Assembly: GCA_938082955.1 (NCBI GenBank)
Contig: CALKDE010000361.1
Span: 1 to 15,939 of the forward strand
Source: an uncultured Pseudomonadales bacterium
GTDB taxonomy: Bacteria > Pseudomonadota > Gammaproteobacteria > Pseudomonadales > Pseudohongiellaceae
Direction of reading: 5' to 3'
DNA length: 15,939 nucleotides
Part shown: positions 13,165 through 15,939 of the stretch, in pieces
Layout: each line of letters opens with the position of its first letter
How positions within the stretch are numbered: position 1 is the stretch's first letter
Translations under genes and position numbers: made by a program
The notes under the pieces: model-generated
Seen by the model: only the letters and a program-made list of their open reading frames with translations
Told to the model about the DNA's origin: nothing
Databases searched by the model: none

Positions 13165-15096
13165 TTGCAGGACTCAGTGCAACAGGGTGCCCGACTCCCT
13201 GTCTCGAGGTTTCTCGTGGGCGGGATTACTCTTCTTCTGCTGAGCAAAATTTTTCTAGCAACTACCCTCGACTTTTACAGCGACGAAGCCTTCTACTGGC
13301 AAGCTTCAAAAAATCCAGCCATCGCGTACAGCGACCTACCCTTCATGACTGCGCTGCTGATCGGATTAGGTTCAGCTGTCGATTCATACAACACTCTCGC
13401 AGCACGAAGCCTATTCATCTTGATGGGGAGCGCCTTGCCGCTGCTCGTCTATTGGATTTCCAAGCCAATCACAAATCCGAAGCATGCCTTAGAGTCCGCC
13501 GCGTTAAGCTTGTGCCTGCCGCTTGCAGGCTTCCTTGGCCTTTTAGCAGTGCCCGACGTTCCGCTAATTTTCTTTGGCCTCTTAGCAATTGGCAGCTTCG
13601 AGCGAGCACTGCGTACCAATCAATTATTGTACTGGGCACTTACCGGTTCATTTGTAGCACTCGGTCTGTGCACGCACTACCGTTTCTTCCTCTACCCCGC
13701 CGCCGCACTACTTTTCCTAACGTGCTTTAGAGCGGAACACAAGCAATGGAAAAATCCGCGCCTCTGGTTAAGCATCCTCGTTGCAAGCATTGGATTAATA
13801 CCAATCCTTTGGTTCAATCTAAGCAACCAGCTCAGCAGCGCCGGTTTCTACCTCGTAGATAGACACCCATGGGAATTCCAGGCGTCCGGTCTGCTGCACC
13901 TATTCAAGCAAGCAGGGCTGGTAACACCCCCGCTATATATAGTATTTGCGTACACGATTTACCTGATGTACCACAAGGCTAGTCTCGGTGATCGCAGTGC
14001 TGCACTGCTACTCAGCTTTTCGCTGGCCAATGTACTGGTCTATCTCCTGCTCGCTCCCTGGACAGATGCTACCAGCACGTCTATTCACTGGCCTCTTTCC
14101 GGGTACTTCCCTCTGCTCATTTACCTACCCTATGCTCTGCGAAGCGCCGCGAATTTACTCGGCACATATTTTACTGCACAAACCGCCCACCGGCTCGTCA
14201 TTGCCATTCCAGTTATCGGCTTTCTTGGCACCCTCACGGCTCTGTTCGGCGTCGGTTCCCAGGCTTTTCAATTGCAACTGCAACCCCTTATTGGAGCCGG
14301 CGTACTGTCGAATAAAATGGCCGGATGGACACAATTTAACAGTCATGTAGATGAATTATTAAACCGCGAATTTGTAGAATCACCGCTGCTGGTAACCGAT
14401 AACTATTACACGCTCGCCCAGGTCGAATTTGCCGGGCTAACGCGCCAGGGATTTACACTTGATGAGCAAAAAGCAGTCCGTGATGGTCGTTTAACTCAGT
14501 ATCAACTCTGGCATAAAGACAGACTCGGCTTAGAGCGCGTAGCCGCGAGCGAGTATCTATTTATAGCCGAGGACAGCACCTTGGACACAGCGGCAAAGCA
14601 CGACATGCTCTCCGGGCTTTGCGCCAGAACTGAGCGCTTAACTCATCTCGGGGAATTGAATCTATTCAATGGTGACAAACGATTTAGTTTTTATCGAGGA
14701 ACTGCACTGTACAGCATTGAAGGCCTCGAACAAATTCAGACATCGGCCTGCCCATTCCCCTCCATCGCCTGGATTGATACTCCCAGACGAGGCGCCGAAC
14801 TTAGCGGGGTAATAGATGTGAATGGCTGGGCGTTCAACGAAGATATTGGTATCGACAACATCACGCTACTCATCGATAGAGAATCCCTTGGCCTAGTCGA
14901 TTATGGAGGAAACCGCCCCGATGTTGTCGAGGTTATGCAGGTAATGAGCGACCCCAACAGCCCTAACATCGGCTATAACTACAGGTTCGACAGCAATCAA
15001 TTGGACAACGGTTCTCATCAATTAGAAATACAGACAAGAAACCATTTGGGAATCACGCAACGCTTCGGCGAGCGCACGGTTGAAGTGAATAACTAA
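13165..15096 (+). CDS. GT39-like membrane glycosyltransferase with C-terminal Ig-like domain
   Basis: This is a 643-residue inner-membrane protein. Residues 16-370 hold about ten hydrophobic segments. The first external loop has SDEAFYW (D40-E41), the acidic pair used by GT-C enzymes of the PMT/ArnT type, which move a sugar from a polyprenyl-phosphate donor to an acceptor on the periplasmic side. A soluble region follows (about 371-530). Residues 533-643 form an Ig-like domain: IDTPRRGAELSGVIDVNGWA, LLIDRESLG, GGNRPDVVEV, PNIGYNYRF, LDNGSHQLEI. The start is TTG at 13165, supported by AGGAGA; no ATG fits better. It lies 13 bases after feoB, so probably shares the iron-controlled operon. Donor and acceptor are unknown. 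It could modify lipid A, a glycan or protein; sequence does not decide. Confidence 0.82.
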   Translation: MQDSVQQGARLPVSRFLVGGITLLLLSKIFLATTLDFYSDEAFYWQASKNPAIAYSDLPFMTALLIGLGSAVDSYNTLAARSLFILMGSALPLLVYWISKPITNPKHALESAALSLCLPLAGFLGLLAVPDVPLIFFGLLAIGSFERALRTNQLLYWALTGSFVALGLCTHYRFFLYPAAALLFLTCFRAEHKQWKNPRLWLSILVASIGLIPILWFNLSNQLSSAGFYLVDRHPWEFQASGLLHLFKQAGLVTPPLYIVFAYTIYLMYHKASLGDRSAALLLSFSLANVLVYLLLAPWTDATSTSIHWPLSGYFPLLIYLPYALRSAANLLGTYFTAQTAHRLVIAIPVIGFLGTLTALFGVGSQAFQLQLQPLIGAGVLSNKMAGWTQFNSHVDELLNREFVESPLLVTDNYYTLAQVEFAGLTRQGFTLDEQKAVRDGRLTQYQLWHKDRLGLERVAASEYLFIAEDSTLDTAAKHDMLSGLCARTERLTHLGELNLFNGDKRFSFYRGTALYSIEGLEQIQTSACPFPSIAWIDTPRRGAELSGVIDVNGWAFNEDIGIDNITLLIDRESLGLVDYGGNRPDVVEVMQVMSDPNSPNIGYNYRFDSNQLDNGSHQLEIQTRNHLGITQRFGERTVEVNN

Positions 15097-15106
15097 GGGG
15101 CACGAA

Positions 15107-15939
15107 CTAATAGGGGCTTAGCACTTCGACTGCAATCTTCCACTCATTACTTGCAGTGAAACGCCACAACCGCATATAGCTGGTTCGAAAGCTCTGTTTG
15201 GAATCATCTTCTAGCGTTTCCATCGTGCCATAGGTATAACCCACTTCCTTGGATGCAGAAAGAAAGCCGCCCATGTAGGTAAGGCTAATTTGATTCGTAG
15301 TTGATAATTGGTTGTCTAGGAACGCGCCATAGATCGAACTTGCTGCATCAGCACCTACCGCTGGAGCCATGCCTGGTAAGTAGACCCGTGTGTTTTCCAA
15401 GCCGTATCTTAGCAGCGCACGTTGCCCGCCGCGGAAATTTATCGATTGCCCGAATAAGTTGTCGCGATCGATAAGCAACTGCATATTATTACTTTCTGCA
15501 GTCGCCATGACCGGATGAGCAGTTTCTTCCAGCACAGGCCTGGTGTCATCGAAATTTGGCTCCACTTCCAAACTCAAAAACCCAGGAATGCGAGCCACGA
15601 TATCTGCCATCAATACCCAGCGACCTTCCTGCTTTTTCCAAATTGAAATAAGGTGTCCGAATTGACCAGTTAATTCATCAGCTAGAAAATTCAACGGCCC
15701 TGCCGTCAAGCCCAAGTCCCCAGCACGGGAAACATCCACATAGTGTGCCTCCCAGCTAATCTCATTCGCGCTGTTTTGGAAGATCTCAGAACCGTACAAG
15801 TCGAGGGCGTCCACTGGGCCCTCTCGGAAGACTGTCGACCCTTGCCCTAAAAATTCGAGAAACGCACCGGTTCTGCCAATCTCTGCTGATCTATCGGCAA
15901 AGCCCTGATCAACAGCCATCAGATCTAACCAGTGCTGAT
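15107..15939 (-). CDS. Secreted or cytosolic protein with two SnoaL/NTF2-like domains, partial
   Basis: The frame is open to the window edge (QHWLDLM precedes the ATG at 15919), so the true start, perhaps with a signal peptide, is outside. The first visible domain (MAVDQGFADRSAEIGRTGAF to GHLISIWKKQEGRWVLMADI) has the DUF4440/SnoaL layout: an early amphipathic helix then strands ending in a Trp-containing hairpin. A second, shorter copy (LLRYGLENTRVYLPG to MRLWRFTASNEWKIAVEVLS) ends in the same kind of strand pair. NTF2-like domains form cone-shaped pockets and occur in enzymes and in binding proteins; no catalytic residues can be assigned. It converges on the glycosyltransferase gene with a 10-base gap and no terminator between them. 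Confidence 0.65.
   Translation of the reverse strand, partial: QHWLDLMAVDQGFADRSAEIGRTGAFLEFLGQGSTVFREGPVDALDLYGSEIFQNSANEISWEAHYVDVSRAGDLGLTAGPLNFLADELTGQFGHLISIWKKQEGRWVLMADIVARIPGFLSLEVEPNFDDTRPVLEETAHPVMATAESNNMQLLIDRDNLFGQSINFRGGQRALLRYGLENTRVYLPGMAPAVGADAASSIYGAFLDNQLSTTNQISLTYMGGFLSASKEVGYTYGTMETLEDDSKQSFRTSYMRLWRFTASNEWKIAVEVLSPY

Overview
The window looks like chromosomal DNA of a gammaproteobacterium, possibly a marine or other aquatic lineage. The evidence is a recognisable RpoS, a chorismate lyase of the UbiC type, a bacterioferritin/Bfd pair, an OmpA-family protein with a calcium-repeat linker, and a Ppk/Ppx pair. Placement below class level is a guess. Most genes are housekeeping or stress and nutrient genes. 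I see no tRNA, rRNA, CRISPR array, insertion sequence or prophage.

Layout, left to right. Positions 1-1394 hold a minus-strand operon: a YtrA-type GntR repressor, an ABC ATPase and the first 31 codons of a permease. Its promoter overlaps a perfect 10-bp-arm dyad. Positions 1503-2756 hold a class III CoA-transferase. Positions 2839-4473 hold rpoS and ubiC, both minus. rpoS is preceded by a sigma-S-like -10 element, a leader hairpin, and a second hairpin that places the Shine-Dalgarno sequence in its loop. Positions 4563-5602 hold an OmpA-family outer-membrane gene split by an apparent one-base loss in a C run. Positions 5730-6198 hold a decayed pstS-like gene that still has a good Pho-box promoter.

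Positions 6393-9623 hold a polyphosphate locus: ppk (+) converging on a short ppx (-). Positions 9755-13151 hold an iron locus: bfr and bfd on the minus strand, and feoA-feoB on the plus strand. A strong Fur box sits between bfd and feoA. Thirteen bases after feoB comes a GT39-like membrane glycosyltransferase with a C-terminal Ig-like domain, apparently in the same operon. The window ends with a partial minus-strand gene encoding two tandem SnoaL/NTF2-like domains.

Together the region combines stationary-phase control (RpoS), phosphate storage (Ppk/Ppx plus a lost phosphate-binding protein), ferrous iron uptake and iron storage. I found no clearly new multi-gene system. The points most worth a second look are the rpoS leader hairpins, the pstS remnant with its surviving Pho promoter, and the feoAB-glycosyltransferase linkage.
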